64,000 nt of DNA from Verrucomicrobiia bacterium DG1235 (GTDB lineage Bacteria > Verrucomicrobiota > Verrucomicrobiia > Opitutales > Opitutaceae): assembly GCA_000155695.1 (NCBI GenBank), contig DS990592.1, positions 496,001 to 560,000 of the forward strand. Reading direction: 5' to 3'. Below are positions 8,538-17,524 of this stretch, in pieces. The translations under genes were made by a program, and so were the position numbers. Positions within the stretch are counted from its first letter, which is position 1. Every line of letters begins with the position of its first letter. Below the pieces are notes generated by a model that had not been told where the DNA came from, did no database searches, and worked only from the letters and a program-made list of their open reading frames with translations.

Positions 8538-11450
8538 ATGAGCAAGACCCCAGTGTTCTTGGCCGCTTTTTCTGGATCGCTTCTGTCCGGTGCGTTATCG
8601 GCCGCCGAGTCGATTGGCGAGTCGCCTTCTTTCGCTTTGGATTTACGTCCCCCGGGGTCGAACGAGTTTGCCGAATCGATTGGCGAGTCGGCCTTCTTCG
8701 AGCTCGATTTGTTGCCTCCTTTTTCGAACCCAAGCGCGGAGTCGGTCGGCGAGTCTGCCGCGTTTGTGCTCAATTTGTCGGAGGCGAACGAGCAGACTCT
8801 TCTTCCCTCGACGGATTTTCCCGAGGCGTATGGAGGCGAGCTTGGCGGACCGAGCGGAATCTCGTTTAGCCTGCGAGTTATCTTTCCCGAAGTGGAGCTT
8901 GATCCGTCTGAGCGGTACTACGCTGAAATAACCTTGGATACCGCTTCCACGACGCTTCGTCCGAGATTTGGGAGCGGGGTGAAGAAGGATGGTTGGCGAA
9001 TCGAAGTGGACTCGTCAAAAAAGGAAATGCTGCTGGATGACGACACTGTGGTGGGTCTAAAGCGAGTTTCGGAAGCCGTTGGATCTGGTCTCGCGTGGCC
9101 AGATTCATCGGAGGACTACGAGACTGCCTGGGGTTTGTCTGATTGGCCGGCCGCGAAGTACGAGTACGTGGTCTTTCGAGAATCGGCAGGAGGGGAAGAT
9201 GTCGAGGTTGCAGAGGGCACTTTTCGGCTTGGTCAATTGAAGTCGCGCAACACGACCGCGTTTGATACGAAGCCCGTCGTCCTGCTGCACGGCTTGGGGT
9301 CCAACGCCTATTTCTTCGCGGACGATACGCTGATCGCGGATGAGGATCCGAGTAATGACTTTTCGGGCGACCTTTCGATCTCCGGGATCATGGTCGCGAG
9401 TCGGCCGACCTACACCTTGGAGTTTCCAAACATAGCCAGTGTTTCGGAGAATGCAGAATTGGTGGAAGATGCTCTCCGCGCGATCGCTGCGATCGAAGGA
9501 ACGGACAGCGTCGATATCATCGCTCATAACATGGGAGGCGTTCTCGTTCGCTACCTTCAGCAATTCGTTTTAGCCGAAAATGCGTCGTTGATTCACCGTT
9601 TTATCGCCTTGGGCGTTCCGTTCGAAGGTTCGATTCACAAAAGCGATGCGTCCGGTGGAGCACGGGAGATGGCGTATTTTTCGCTATTTGCGGGTTTGCT
9701 CGCTTCGGGGATTCCACGGGTAGATTTTTCGCAAAGCGCCGCAGCGGATTCTGTCGCCAGCATGGAGTTGGTTGACCCGCAGGCTTCGCTCGATTCGCTT
9801 TGGCTCAACTCGTCGGCGGAGGTTACGAGCGATGCTGACTATTTGGCTATCTTGGGAGTTAACCCTTTCGCCCTTGAGCTTGAGCCGGCTGCTTTGCTCG
9901 AAGGACTGAAGTCGACTTCGTTTGTTCGCTACCTCTCGGTTGGGTTGAGTTTGCAGGCTGAAGCGATGGAGAAGGGACTTCTGACAGGAGGTGGAAGTGA
10001 TGGACTCACCTCTTGGACTTCTGGAGGAAAGCACGCGGCGGAATCGCCAAACAGCTTTAAGAACGTCTACGTTCATTCGAATCAGGGAAGCTACAACAGC
10101 GATTTGAATGCGGATCGCTCGGCGATGATCACGGCGATTCTCGGTTTCTTGACTGTGGGTGACGGGAACGCTTTCAGCCACGGCAGCTACGTGACTCAGC
10201 CCGATATCGATGAGGATGCAGTGGTTCGTGTGACGGACGGTAGTCAGAAAATCGTGCAGATCAGAAGCGAGTTGGGGGAGCCGGTGTCCGATGCAGTCGT
10301 TGCGGTTTACAATGAAGAGCGCGGGGTCGCTACATTGATTAGTACCATGAGCGACGATGCCGGCGAATTGCGAATGCCGAGCGGATTGTTCATCCCTGAA
10401 GGCTCGTCTCGCCTGATCGCGTTAGCGGTAGGGTTTGAAATGGATGTTGATTTTTCCAGTGCCTCGCAGGTAGGGGCGGATTCAGGGCAAAGGAAGTTTG
10501 CGGAAGTGTCTGGCGAGGTGTCGATTCCGAATGTTTTTACTGTGTATCCGGATGACGACTACGATGGTCCTATAAAGCAGTCTGTCCTGATAGACAAAGG
10601 GGAGGTCACTACGAGCTCTTTGACGGTTGATCTGGAAATCTCGGCGAAAAACGCCTCTGAGATGAGTTTTATCGGAATTGGCGATACCCTCGAGTGGCTG
10701 CCTTATGCGACGAAAGCGACTTACTCTTTCATTGATGATTTGCCGGGTGAAAAATCAATCGGAGTGGCCTTTCGAAGCTCGAGCGAAACGGTTGGAGCAA
10801 CAGCGGTGGATACGATTTTTTATTCTCCAGATTTCGTAGAATCTGGCACCTTGGAAGTTTCAGACCATGTGGGTGGTTCTTCAATCGTGTTGAACGGAAG
10901 CGTGCTGGAAAAAAAGACGCCGTCTACGCTCCGCGGTCTTCCTCCGGGTGACTATACGGTGACCATTTATCAAAGCGGTGTATCATATGAGGCGGCGACG
11001 CAAACTGCGACTGTCACAGATAATGAAGCTTCGGAAGTTGTTTTTAGGCGTGCAGCGGAAACGGAGCAGGCTGAATTCTTAACTTGGCTTGCCCAATATT
11101 TCTCCGAGGAGGAGCTCGCGGATGCCTCTCTGGCCGGCGAAAGCGCGGATCCGGATATGGACGGACAGGCGAATCGTTATGAGTTCGTAGCCAGAGTCGA
11201 TCCGACTGATCGATCTTCGCTGGTCGAAGTGTACTATGTCGACGACTCTCGAGAGTTCATGCGCGTCTCACCCATCGTCTCGGGCCTTAACTATGATATA
11301 CAGTATACGGAAGGTTTTGATAATTGGTCTTCGGTCGGCTCCGAATTACAGGAAGTGATTGAGGATGAAATCCAGATAGACCTGCGGGGGATGCCAGAAG
11401 GCAGATATTATAGAGTCGTAATATCAAATGAAGCTTCCTCGGACCAGTAG
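8538..11450 (+). CDS. Large exported alpha/beta-hydrolase (lipase-like) with nucleophile Ser replaced by Asn
   Basis: About 970 residues from the ATG at 8538, chosen because it follows AAGG and starts a signal peptide (MSKTPVFLAAFSGSLLSGALSA). After the signal come three imperfect repeats of about 22 residues built on AES(I/V)GES..F.L(D/N)L. The hydrolase domain follows, with oxyanion-loop motif VVLLHGLGSNAYFF and the nucleophile-elbow strand VDIIAHNMGGVLVRY. The expected AHSMGG reads AHNMGG: the AAC codon is 9528-9530, one base from a Ser codon. The C-terminal half is beta-rich (carboxypeptidase-regulatory-like and Ig-like segments) and ends with DPDMDGQANRYEF, a calcium-binding-like linker common before C-terminal domains in Opitutae. 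It may be a binding protein rather than an enzyme. An FGE-like gene follows 48 bp downstream. Confidence 0.8.
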   Translation: MSKTPVFLAAFSGSLLSGALSAAESIGESPSFALDLRPPGSNEFAESIGESAFFELDLLPPFSNPSAESVGESAAFVLNLSEANEQTLLPSTDFPEAYGGELGGPSGISFSLRVIFPEVELDPSERYYAEITLDTASTTLRPRFGSGVKKDGWRIEVDSSKKEMLLDDDTVVGLKRVSEAVGSGLAWPDSSEDYETAWGLSDWPAAKYEYVVFRESAGGEDVEVAEGTFRLGQLKSRNTTAFDTKPVVLLHGLGSNAYFFADDTLIADEDPSNDFSGDLSISGIMVASRPTYTLEFPNIASVSENAELVEDALRAIAAIEGTDSVDIIAHNMGGVLVRYLQQFVLAENASLIHRFIALGVPFEGSIHKSDASGGAREMAYFSLFAGLLASGIPRVDFSQSAAADSVASMELVDPQASLDSLWLNSSAEVTSDADYLAILGVNPFALELEPAALLEGLKSTSFVRYLSVGLSLQAEAMEKGLLTGGGSDGLTSWTSGGKHAAESPNSFKNVYVHSNQGSYNSDLNADRSAMITAILGFLTVGDGNAFSHGSYVTQPDIDEDAVVRVTDGSQKIVQIRSELGEPVSDAVVAVYNEERGVATLISTMSDDAGELRMPSGLFIPEGSSRLIALAVGFEMDVDFSSASQVGADSGQRKFAEVSGEVSIPNVFTVYPDDDYDGPIKQSVLIDKGEVTTSSLTVDLEISAKNASEMSFIGIGDTLEWLPYATKATYSFIDDLPGEKSIGVAFRSSSETVGATAVDTIFYSPDFVESGTLEVSDHVGGSSIVLNGSVLEKKTPSTLRGLPPGDYTVTIYQSGVSYEAATQTATVTDNEASEVVFRRAAETEQAEFLTWLAQYFSEEELADASLAGESADPDMDGQANRYEFVARVDPTDRSSLVEVYYVDDSREFMRVSPIVSGLNYDIQYTEGFDNWSSVGSELQEVIEDEIQIDLRGMPEGRYYRVVISNEASSDQ

Positions 11451-11498
11451 CTGTTTGCAGATAATGATACGCCCCTTTTTATAAACCACCTTTGAGTC

Positions 11499-12734
11499 AT
11501 GAAAATTGTAACTATATCACTAAGCCATTTTTCTCGAATCGTCCAATCATCGCTTCTAACCGGCGTTTTCGTTCTGACTTCGCAAGTGTTCGCTGCGGGA
11601 CCGACGGTCTCAAACGTGACTGCTCAGCAACGGCCGAATACGAAGCTAGTAGACATCACCTACGACCTTGAGCACGACGAGGATTTGGCGAGCACGGTGA
11701 CGATAGAGGCGACGGCTGACGGCGAGAATTGGACGCTTCTGACTAATTTGACGAGCTCGTCCGCTCATGGTTTCGGAGTGGTCGAAGGCACAGGCAAAAG
11801 TGTCGTTTGGGCGGCGGAAGATGAATGGCCGGCTCAGCTGTTTCCAGCGGTCAAGGTTCGTGTACGGGCAAACGATGGCACTGGTGGTGGTGTGGATCCG
11901 GCGAATTTCTCGTTGGTTCCCGGCGGTGTTTTCGCGATGGGCTCACCAAATGGAGAAGTGGGGCGAGATGCTGTATCCGAGGTTTTGCATGACGTCACGC
12001 TGAACAAGTCGTTTTACATGGCGAAAACGGAAGTGACCTGGAGCGATTGGTCGGCTGTACGTGCGTTTGCGACTGCGAATGGGTATTCGGATATTGGAGT
12101 TGGCGCAAACGGTTCGATGGATGCTCCAGAGGGAGACCACCCTGTATCGAACGTTTCTTGGTGGGATGCCGTAAAATACTGCAATGCTCGCAGTGAACAA
12201 GAAGGGAAGACGCCGGTTTATTATACAGAAGAGTCACTCGGAGCGGGAAATGTGCTGCGCACAGGTACTGCAGCAGCTTTCGCTGATTTAAATGCTAACG
12301 GCTACCGATTGCCGACTGATGCGGAGTGGGAGTACGCGTGTCGCGCTGGAACTGAAACTGGGTTTTATACAGGGGAAGTCACACAATCAAATGCAGCGGA
12401 TCCGAATCTTGATTCAGCAGGTTGGTATGCGGAAAACAGCGGAGACAATACTCATGCCGCGGCTGGGAAGGCTGCGAACGCTTGGGGACTCTATGATACG
12501 CATGGAAATGTCTGGGAATGGTGCTGGGATTGGTATTCTCAAGATTTGAGCGTCGGCGAATTGGTCGACCCTACGGGGGCTGCCGAACCGAACGGAAATC
12601 AGCAAAGAGTAATTCGCGGCGGAGGGTATCTCGATCCCGCTGAAAACTGCCGCTCCGCGAGACGATTCAGGTTTCGGAATACGAGTAAGGACGTGACTCT
12701 AGGCTTCCGCGTTGCGGTGACATCGGTGCAGTAA
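11499..12734 (+). CDS. Exported formylglycine-generating-enzyme-like (SUMF1 domain) protein
   Basis: The protein has 411 residues and a signal peptide ending near SQVFAAG. Residues 35-130 form an Ig-like domain (VSNVTAQQRPNTKLVDITYDL), and the rest is an FGE-sulfatase fold: FSLVPGGVFAMGSP, KTEVTW, HPVSNVSWWDAVKYCN, YRLPTDAEWEYACRAGT, GNVWEWCWDW and VIRGGGY. True formylglycine-generating enzymes use two Cys near the end; here only the ENCRSARR Cys remains, the position of the first one being Asp/Pro-like. It is therefore better read as a C-type-lectin-fold or structural paralogue than as a sulfatase activator; no sulfatase gene is nearby. It is 48 bp downstream of the hydrolase-like gene, so they may share a message. 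Confidence 0.85.
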   Translation: MKIVTISLSHFSRIVQSSLLTGVFVLTSQVFAAGPTVSNVTAQQRPNTKLVDITYDLEHDEDLASTVTIEATADGENWTLLTNLTSSSAHGFGVVEGTGKSVVWAAEDEWPAQLFPAVKVRVRANDGTGGGVDPANFSLVPGGVFAMGSPNGEVGRDAVSEVLHDVTLNKSFYMAKTEVTWSDWSAVRAFATANGYSDIGVGANGSMDAPEGDHPVSNVSWWDAVKYCNARSEQEGKTPVYYTEESLGAGNVLRTGTAAAFADLNANGYRLPTDAEWEYACRAGTETGFYTGEVTQSNAADPNLDSAGWYAENSGDNTHAAAGKAANAWGLYDTHGNVWEWCWDWYSQDLSVGELVDPTGAAEPNGNQQRVIRGGGYLDPAENCRSARRFRFRNTSKDVTLGFRVAVTSVQ

Positions 12735-12805
12735 ATTTCGCCTAAGTTATTCGGCGTAGAAAACGGGCGAGCTCAGTTAGATGGTGTAATGCTCCGTGTC
12801 CATGT

Positions 12806-13243
12806 TTAGGATACAGGGCGTTCGTAGTAGGTGTCCCATTCTTCTTCAGAACTCACCTTGAAGCCGTGTCTACGATAGAATTCGTTTGATCGGCTTTGTT
12901 TAAGAGCTCCCAGTCTGATGGGAAGCTTGTCGATTTTCGATTCAGCTATTATCCGGTTCATCACCTCAGTCCCTATGCCTCGACTTTGGCGCCCCGGATG
13001 GATATAGAGGTGATCGATGCGGAGGTGATCGTCGTCTTTCGTTGTCGCATAGAACCCAAGCAGCTCTTTGCCAGAGTTTATTTTATAAGTCTGGTTGGGG
13101 CTAAAGTTTGAGCGGAAGCGTTGAATGCTTCGCTCTCTGTCGAAGCGACCTATCGCTTGAAGGCTTTCGCGCATCGCCTCGAGGCGTAGCTCGGCCAAGG
13201 CGGAAAAGTCATCTTCAGAGGCGAGCGTATATTGGACGCGCAT
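12806..13243 (-). CDS. GNAT family N-acetyltransferase
   Basis: A 145-residue single-domain GNAT. Motif A is complete: LRIDHLYIHPGRQSRGIGTEVM, with the R-x-x-G-x-G acetyl-CoA loop, followed by the motif B segment FYRRHGFKVSSEEEWDTYYER. The ATG at 13243 is preferred to a TTG two codons upstream. The family transfers acetyl groups to amines; the acceptor is unknown. It faces the FGE-like gene convergently, and lies 27 bp downstream of the 13271-14227 gene on the same strand, so it may be the second gene of a short operon. Confidence 0.85.
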   Translation of the reverse strand: MRVQYTLASEDDFSALAELRLEAMRESLQAIGRFDRERSIQRFRSNFSPNQTYKINSGKELLGFYATTKDDDHLRIDHLYIHPGRQSRGIGTEVMNRIIAESKIDKLPIRLGALKQSRSNEFYRRHGFKVSSEEEWDTYYERPVS

Positions 13244-13270
13244 CTTCAAGGTGTAAGGTATTGGTCAGGC

Positions 13271-14227
13271 CTATTCTTCGGGCTTTGGGGCAAACATGTT
13301 GGCGGCCATTCGGAGCTGGGACAGTTGCATGTTTCGCATGCCTTCGAGGCTTTGCACGAGGGCGGCGAGCTGTTCGGGATCGAGTAAAGCCTGAGCTTCT
13401 TCGGCAATGATGTTGTGCAGCTCGCTGAGGTCGTTCTCGAATGCTTGAATGTTTTCGTCGCTGAAACGGCTGGCCCCCATATCGTAGTTTTGGTCGTCGG
13501 CCAGGTCGCTCTTGAAACTAAAGCTATCCTTTTGGTCGGCCATGATTTCGAGAAGCTGGCGTTCGGTGGCGGGCTCGATTGGTTTGCCGGCTTGAGCCAT
13601 GCTGGACTTGAAACCGGAGAGGGACATGCGCTCGGCGATTGTTTTCTCGAAGAATTCGAACTCGCCGGAGTCTTCCTTGTTATTGAGGAAAGTATCGATT
13701 TCGGCCTTCACCTGTTGGTCGTACTCTTTCATTTCGTCGCCAAGGAGTTTCATTTCCTCGGGAGAGCTGCCACCACCCATCATTTTCATGCTGGTCTCGA
13801 CGCGGAACATCTGACGGGCCATGAGCAAGTCCATGAAATGGGATCGCTCTTCGGGGGTGAAATCGTAGGCGTCGAGCAGGTCCTTGTACATGACCTCGAG
13901 GGTCGCCTTCTGGCTCGCCTGCATGATTTCGTTCATCTGGGGATTCTCCATCATGGAGGAGAGGTCTCGCATGACACGCTCCCGATCTCGTTCGGGGCGT
14001 GCGGGCTCCGCTTCCATGACGGCGTCGATTGTTGGTTCAGTCAATTCGGCTGGAGGGGTGGACGCTAGTTTGGAGGCATCGGGGATATCGCTCTCGGATG
14101 GCGGGGCGACTGGCTTCAAAGCAAGGGTTTCTCGCAGTTCGGCAATTTCGATGCGCTGGCGGAAGGCGAACACGCCAAGTATAAAAACGATAACGACGAG
14201 CGCGAAGTTTAGGGTTTTTGGATTCAT
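13271..14227 (-). CDS. Hypothetical membrane-anchored helical protein
   Basis: This 318-residue protein has one N-terminal transmembrane helix (LNFALVVIVFILGVFAF) followed by a short coiled-coil start (RQRIEIAELRETLALK) and a long soluble, Met-, Glu- and Lys-rich helical domain, presumably periplasmic. A Pro/Ser-rich linker (residues 40-75) separates the anchor from the helical part. I recognise no enzymatic motif. The composition, with repeated DLLMARQ, MMGGGSS and EMKEYDQQVK segments, suggests an alpha-helical scaffold. GC-rich antisense open frames across it are shadows. It precedes the GNAT gene on the same strand. Function unknown. Confidence 0.65.
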   Translation of the reverse strand: MNPKTLNFALVVIVFILGVFAFRQRIEIAELRETLALKPVAPPSESDIPDASKLASTPPAELTEPTIDAVMEAEPARPERDRERVMRDLSSMMENPQMNEIMQASQKATLEVMYKDLLDAYDFTPEERSHFMDLLMARQMFRVETSMKMMGGGSSPEEMKLLGDEMKEYDQQVKAEIDTFLNNKEDSGEFEFFEKTIAERMSLSGFKSSMAQAGKPIEPATERQLLEIMADQKDSFSFKSDLADDQNYDMGASRFSDENIQAFENDLSELHNIIAEEAQALLDPEQLAALVQSLEGMRNMQLSQLRMAANMFAPKPEE

Positions 14228-14504
14228 AGTGACGGGCGTATCAAAGGCTTAGCGCGAAGGCAACGCTAGCCGGTGACTTTGAAGATGAGTCGCTTATGCC
14301 ATTGAGTGGAGCTAATGCATTTGCGCAAGTGAAAGGTATGTGCTTTCTAGCGTATGGGGATATTGGGTACGCATCTTCGAACGGTCTTCGATAAGGGGCG
14401 GTGAGTTAGATTCTTTACGTTGGCGTTATACAAGGGGTGGTTTGACGAAACGCAGCTTTTGCTACTTTCTATCCGTTTTGGAGATTTAGCCCATTTATTG
14501 AATT

Positions 14505-14753
14505 ATGAAAGAAGAAGCGATTGTTTACGTAAAAGCCGGTTGCCCGTGGTGCATCGAGGTTGAGGATTATCTCGGAAAAAAGAAGATTCCCTATACGCGT
14601 CGCGAGGTGCGTTCGGATCCTGCGGCGATGCAGGAGATGGTGAAGCTTTCGGGGCAGACGAAGGCGCCGACAATGAAGCTCGGCTCGGCGGTTTTGGCGG
14701 ATTTCGGAGTCGAGGAACTGGTCCCGTTTCTGGCGAAGCAGGGGATTCGATAG
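14505..14753 (+). CDS. Glutaredoxin-like protein (CPWC)
   Basis: The 82-residue protein is a small thioredoxin-fold protein. It has the strand IVYVKAGCPWCIEVEDYL with a CPWC redox pair, the cis-Pro segment TKAPTMKLG and the final helix GVEELVPFL. Length and motif spacing match class I-like glutaredoxins or NrdH-like reductants. It would use glutathione or thioredoxin reductase to reduce disulfides in the cytoplasm. The start at 14505 follows a region rich in TTTAT rather than a strong SD. It stands alone, with about 100 bp to the next gene. The family is clear; the electron donor and targets are not. Confidence 0.88.
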   Translation: MKEEAIVYVKAGCPWCIEVEDYLGKKKIPYTRREVRSDPAAMQEMVKLSGQTKAPTMKLGSAVLADFGVEELVPFLAKQGIR

Positions 14754-14855
14754 AAGCGTTTAGGGCGGGAGGCGTGGTAATAATGAATTAGGTACTGAGC
14801 TGGATGAGCGACGCTCGAAGGGCGCGGTTTAGGTTTTGTGGCTTGGGCTTGAGCG

Positions 14856-16046
14856 ATGGGGGGATTTCTGCGCAATCTCGTTCAAGTGATGAGCGAGTTT
14901 GAAGATATTTTTTCGGAGGAGATAGACGGGTTAGAACGCGCGATTTCCGAGGTTCCATCCGAGCGGAAGCATATTCGGCGGTGTATGGAGCTGGTGGGGG
15001 TTGTCGAGTGGGATGGTAGCAACGCCGGTAACGAGATTGGCGCGTTGCTGGGGAGGCGGGGCTGTCGTTTGTTCGATGAGATGACGCGGCGAATCGCCTC
15101 GGCTTTAGAAGGCGAGGCTGCCGCGGAGCTGCAGGATGCGGGACAGTTTTTGCATTGGCTCATGTTGGTTCACGATATCGGTAAGTACGATTTGGAGACG
15201 CAGTCCTACAATGGAAGCGGGCATGAGGAGCGGTCGGGGGACTATGTGTTGAGGAAGTGTAGGGACTTACAAGCGGAGCTGCATTGGGAGAGGGGAAATG
15301 CGGAGCTGCTTGTTCATCTGACTCGGTTTCACAGTCAGCTTGGAATTGCGCGCTTGGGTGAGGTTTCGAATGTATTTCTGGAACCAATACTCGCTGCACT
15401 GCTCAATTTGGATTCAAAACGGAAGCGTTTGTTTCTCGATTTTCTAGTTGTCATGACCTGCTGCGACGCGGGTGCGAGCGGTAATTTTGAGACGAATGCT
15501 TTCTATTTGGATGAGAGCCGTATTACGCTTTATGGGCAGGTCGCGGACGAGTTGTTTGCTATCGCGGAAAAATTTGGTCCGCAGGAACATGCAGCGGCTG
15601 CGAAGGCATTGGTAGCTCACGCGTCGAGCACTATCAATACGACAAAACGTATTAAGAGAATGGTTACGAGCGAGAATTTGATGGATGCTGCTGAGCGTGA
15701 TATTGAGTTGGCTCTCGGGGTTGTTGTTTCGGGCGGTTTGTTTGATCTAAAACGTTTTGCCTTAACTCAGTTTGATCATGGCGCTTACGTGTTCGCTCCT
15801 TTGCTTATGCGGCTCTCCGGCGAGGCTGAAAGCTTGTCGGTGAATCTTTTGCAGAAGTTTCTCGTCTTTCTCGGCGTGCTCTGTGCGGCAAGCGAAGGCA
15901 AGAGGGTGATTCAGTTTCGTCGCAGTTTCTCGATGAAGGCGGATCTGCAGGCTGCGAATGGAAATCGCTTCGAGGCACTGGTGGAAGCGGTGAAGAGCGG
16001 GGATCCTCGTTTGATTGGCGAGCTGGTCACGAGTGGTGAAGAGTGA
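14856..16046 (+). CDS. HD-superfamily-like hydrolase
   Basis: The gene encodes 396 residues from ATG 14856, or 385 from ATG 14889; neither has a strong ribosome binding site. The middle contains WLMLVHDIGK, an HD-type metal site, with downstream His residues (LLVHLTRFHSQLG) and a VVMTCCDAG Asp that fits the final ligand of an HD domain. HD proteins hydrolyse nucleotides or phosphoesters, for example cyclic dinucleotides or ppGpp. The N-terminal 90 residues and C-terminal helical part are not recognised. No signal peptide or membrane helix is apparent. The gene downstream is interrupted country: repetitive non-coding sequence and an IS element follow. Confidence in the HD assignment is moderate. 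Confidence 0.6.
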   Translation: MGGFLRNLVQVMSEFEDIFSEEIDGLERAISEVPSERKHIRRCMELVGVVEWDGSNAGNEIGALLGRRGCRLFDEMTRRIASALEGEAAAELQDAGQFLHWLMLVHDIGKYDLETQSYNGSGHEERSGDYVLRKCRDLQAELHWERGNAELLVHLTRFHSQLGIARLGEVSNVFLEPILAALLNLDSKRKRLFLDFLVVMTCCDAGASGNFETNAFYLDESRITLYGQVADELFAIAEKFGPQEHAAAAKALVAHASSTINTTKRIKRMVTSENLMDAAERDIELALGVVVSGGLFDLKRFALTQFDHGAYVFAPLLMRLSGEAESLSVNLLQKFLVFLGVLCAASEGKRVIQFRRSFSMKADLQAANGNRFEALVEAVKSGDPRLIGELVTSGEE

Positions 16047-16321
16047 GTGGCAAGTTGGGTAGACGGAACAAGTGGCGTACTCAGTATTGAGCAAACAAGA
16101 GGCGTGAAGGGATCGGGTAGGCGCGGCTCAGGTTGTGTGTTTTTTAGCCACGAAGAGGCGCGAAAAGTCACGAAGAGATTGGGTGGCGCTAATTAACTGA
16201 TAAGGTTGGGGAGGGTTCTCGTGAGCGGAGCGAACGGTGTTAAATGGATTTTTTTTAGGGATTGAGATGGGCTTTCTTACCGCTAATGGCCACGGATGTG
16301 CTCAATAGGTGGATACGCATT
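16047..16321. other. Repetitive non-coding stretch before the IS element
   Basis: No gene is visible. Around 16144-16178 lies TTAGCCACGAAGAGGCGCGA and a following repeat of the CACGAAG unit, and around 16285 GCTAATGGCCACGGATG. Such CCACGAAG-rich words are typical short dispersed remnants in Verrucomicrobia and Planctomycetes. Matching text (TTTTTTACCACAGATTGC) continues beyond the IS at about 17680, so the IS landed inside this non-coding patch. Confidence 0.5.
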
Positions 16322-16346
16322 TGACCTGCTCCCCCTTTCAGTACCG

Positions 16347-17261
16347 TCAGCAGTGAGAGGCTTCCGTAGTTGTTTTGTGGTTATTGTTTCTGGATTGGTC
16401 AACTGTATCATTCCTACCCAAGCCCCCTAGGGGGCTCGCCGCCAGTTTGGCTGCGTAGCGCCTCGGCGTCAGGTTACCCAGACTGGAGTGCGGACGCACC
16501 TCGTTGTAGTCCTCCCACCAGCTCTCGACGACGCCTCGAGCGTGGACGACGCTGTCGAACCAATGCTCGTTGAGGCACTCGTCGCGAAGCTTCCCGTTGA
16601 AGCTCTCCGCGTAGCAGTTCTGCTGCGGCTTGCCGGGCTGGATAAAGGTGTGCTCGACGCCGTTCTCGTAGCACCACCGGTCCAGCGCCATGCCGGCGAA
16701 CTCCGGGCCGTTGTCGCTGTGTATCCTCCCGGGCTTGCCCCGCAGCTCGGACAGGTGGCCGAGGATCTGCGACACCCGGCTTCCCGGGATCGAGGTGGCG
16801 ACCTCGATCCATAGGCACTCCTTGGTGCAGTCGTCCACGACAGTGAGCATCCTCATCGTCCGCCCCTTCCATGTGGAGTCGTGCACGAAGTCCATGCTCC
16901 ACCGCTGGTTGGGTTCGGTGGAGACGAACGGCTCGAAGGTCCTGGCCACGCGATGGCGCTTCCTCTTGCGGCGCCTCACCTGCAGCCCCTCGTCGCGGTA
17001 CACGCGGTAGGTCCGCTTGAGGTTGACCTCCATGCCTTCGCGCCTGACCAGCACGTGCAGCCGGCGGTAGCCCCATCGCTTGCGCTCGAGGGCCTTCTCC
17101 CTGAGCAGCCCCGCCAGCTCGGAGTCGTCGCGGGACGGCTCGTAGGCGTAGCTGCTTCTCGACATGGACATAAGCCCGCAGGATCGCCGCAGGGAAAAGC
17201 CGCGGCTCTCGCGAAGGTGGTCGACGGCTCGACGCTTCTCTACGGGCTTGACCAGTTTTTT
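16347..17261 (-). CDS. IS3-family transposase OrfB (DDE integrase domain)
   Basis: This is the catalytic half of the transposase, made as an OrfAB fusion by -1 frameshifting at 17255-17261. After the slip the product reads KKLVKPVEKRRAVDHLRE. The HTH_21-like segment (GYRRLHVLVRREG) precedes a full rve integrase core with the DDE triad: RWSMDFVHD, RIHSDNGPEF and the Glu of NGKLRDECLNE. The end has the family's RPHSSLGNLTP motif. The frame also remains open upstream as far as 17549, but that part overlaps OrfA in the wrong frame and is not protein-like. The length is normal and no catalytic residue is missing. Confidence 0.93.
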   Translation of the reverse strand, partial: KKLVKPVEKRRAVDHLRESRGFSLRRSCGLMSMSRSSYAYEPSRDDSELAGLLREKALERKRWGYRRLHVLVRREGMEVNLKRTYRVYRDEGLQVRRRKRKRHRVARTFEPFVSTEPNQRWSMDFVHDSTWKGRTMRMLTVVDDCTKECLWIEVATSIPGSRVSQILGHLSELRGKPGRIHSDNGPEFAGMALDRWCYENGVEHTFIQPGKPQQNCYAESFNGKLRDECLNEHWFDSVVHARGVVESWWEDYNEVRPHSSLGNLTPRRYAAKLAASPLGGLGRNDTVDQSRNNNHKTTTEASHC

Positions 17262-17524
17262 GAGTTGATCTCCTTGAGCGCCTCGATGTCGAGCATGCGC
17301 TCGGCCACCATCCTCTTGAGCTTGGCGTTCTCGGCCTCCAGCTCCTTCAGCCTTCGCAGGTGGACCGCGTCCATCCCCGCGTACTGGTTGCGCCAGCGGT
17401 AGAAGGTGCCGGCGGATATGTTGTGCTTGCGAAGGATCTCCGCCACGGGCGTACCGCCCTCGGCGTCGCGCAGGATGCGCACGATCTCCTCCTCCTTGTA
17501 TCGTTTGCCTTTTCCTCGGCTCAT
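17240..17524 (-). CDS. IS3-family transposase OrfA (HTH, leucine zipper)
   Basis: A 94-residue DNA-binding protein. Residues 10-50 form the HTH that recognises the IS ends (EEIVRILRDAEGGTPVAEIL, then FYRWRNQYAG), and residues 57-85 form a leucine-zipper-like coiled coil (LKELEAENAKLKRMVAE) for multimerisation. The ATG at 17524 follows AGGAAG, a good ribosome binding site. The gene stops at 17240 shortly after the slippery A-run, as expected for frameshift-controlled IS3 elements. Confidence 0.93.
   Translation of the reverse strand: MSRGKGKRYKEEEIVRILRDAEGGTPVAEILRKHNISAGTFYRWRNQYAGMDAVHLRRLKELEAENAKLKRMVAERMLDIEALKEINSKNWSSP

Noticed and set aside
13415-14252. Plus-strand frames opposite the helical membrane protein gene
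   Set aside because: They are mirror shadows with repetitive composition; the minus-strand frame has a membrane helix and natural composition.
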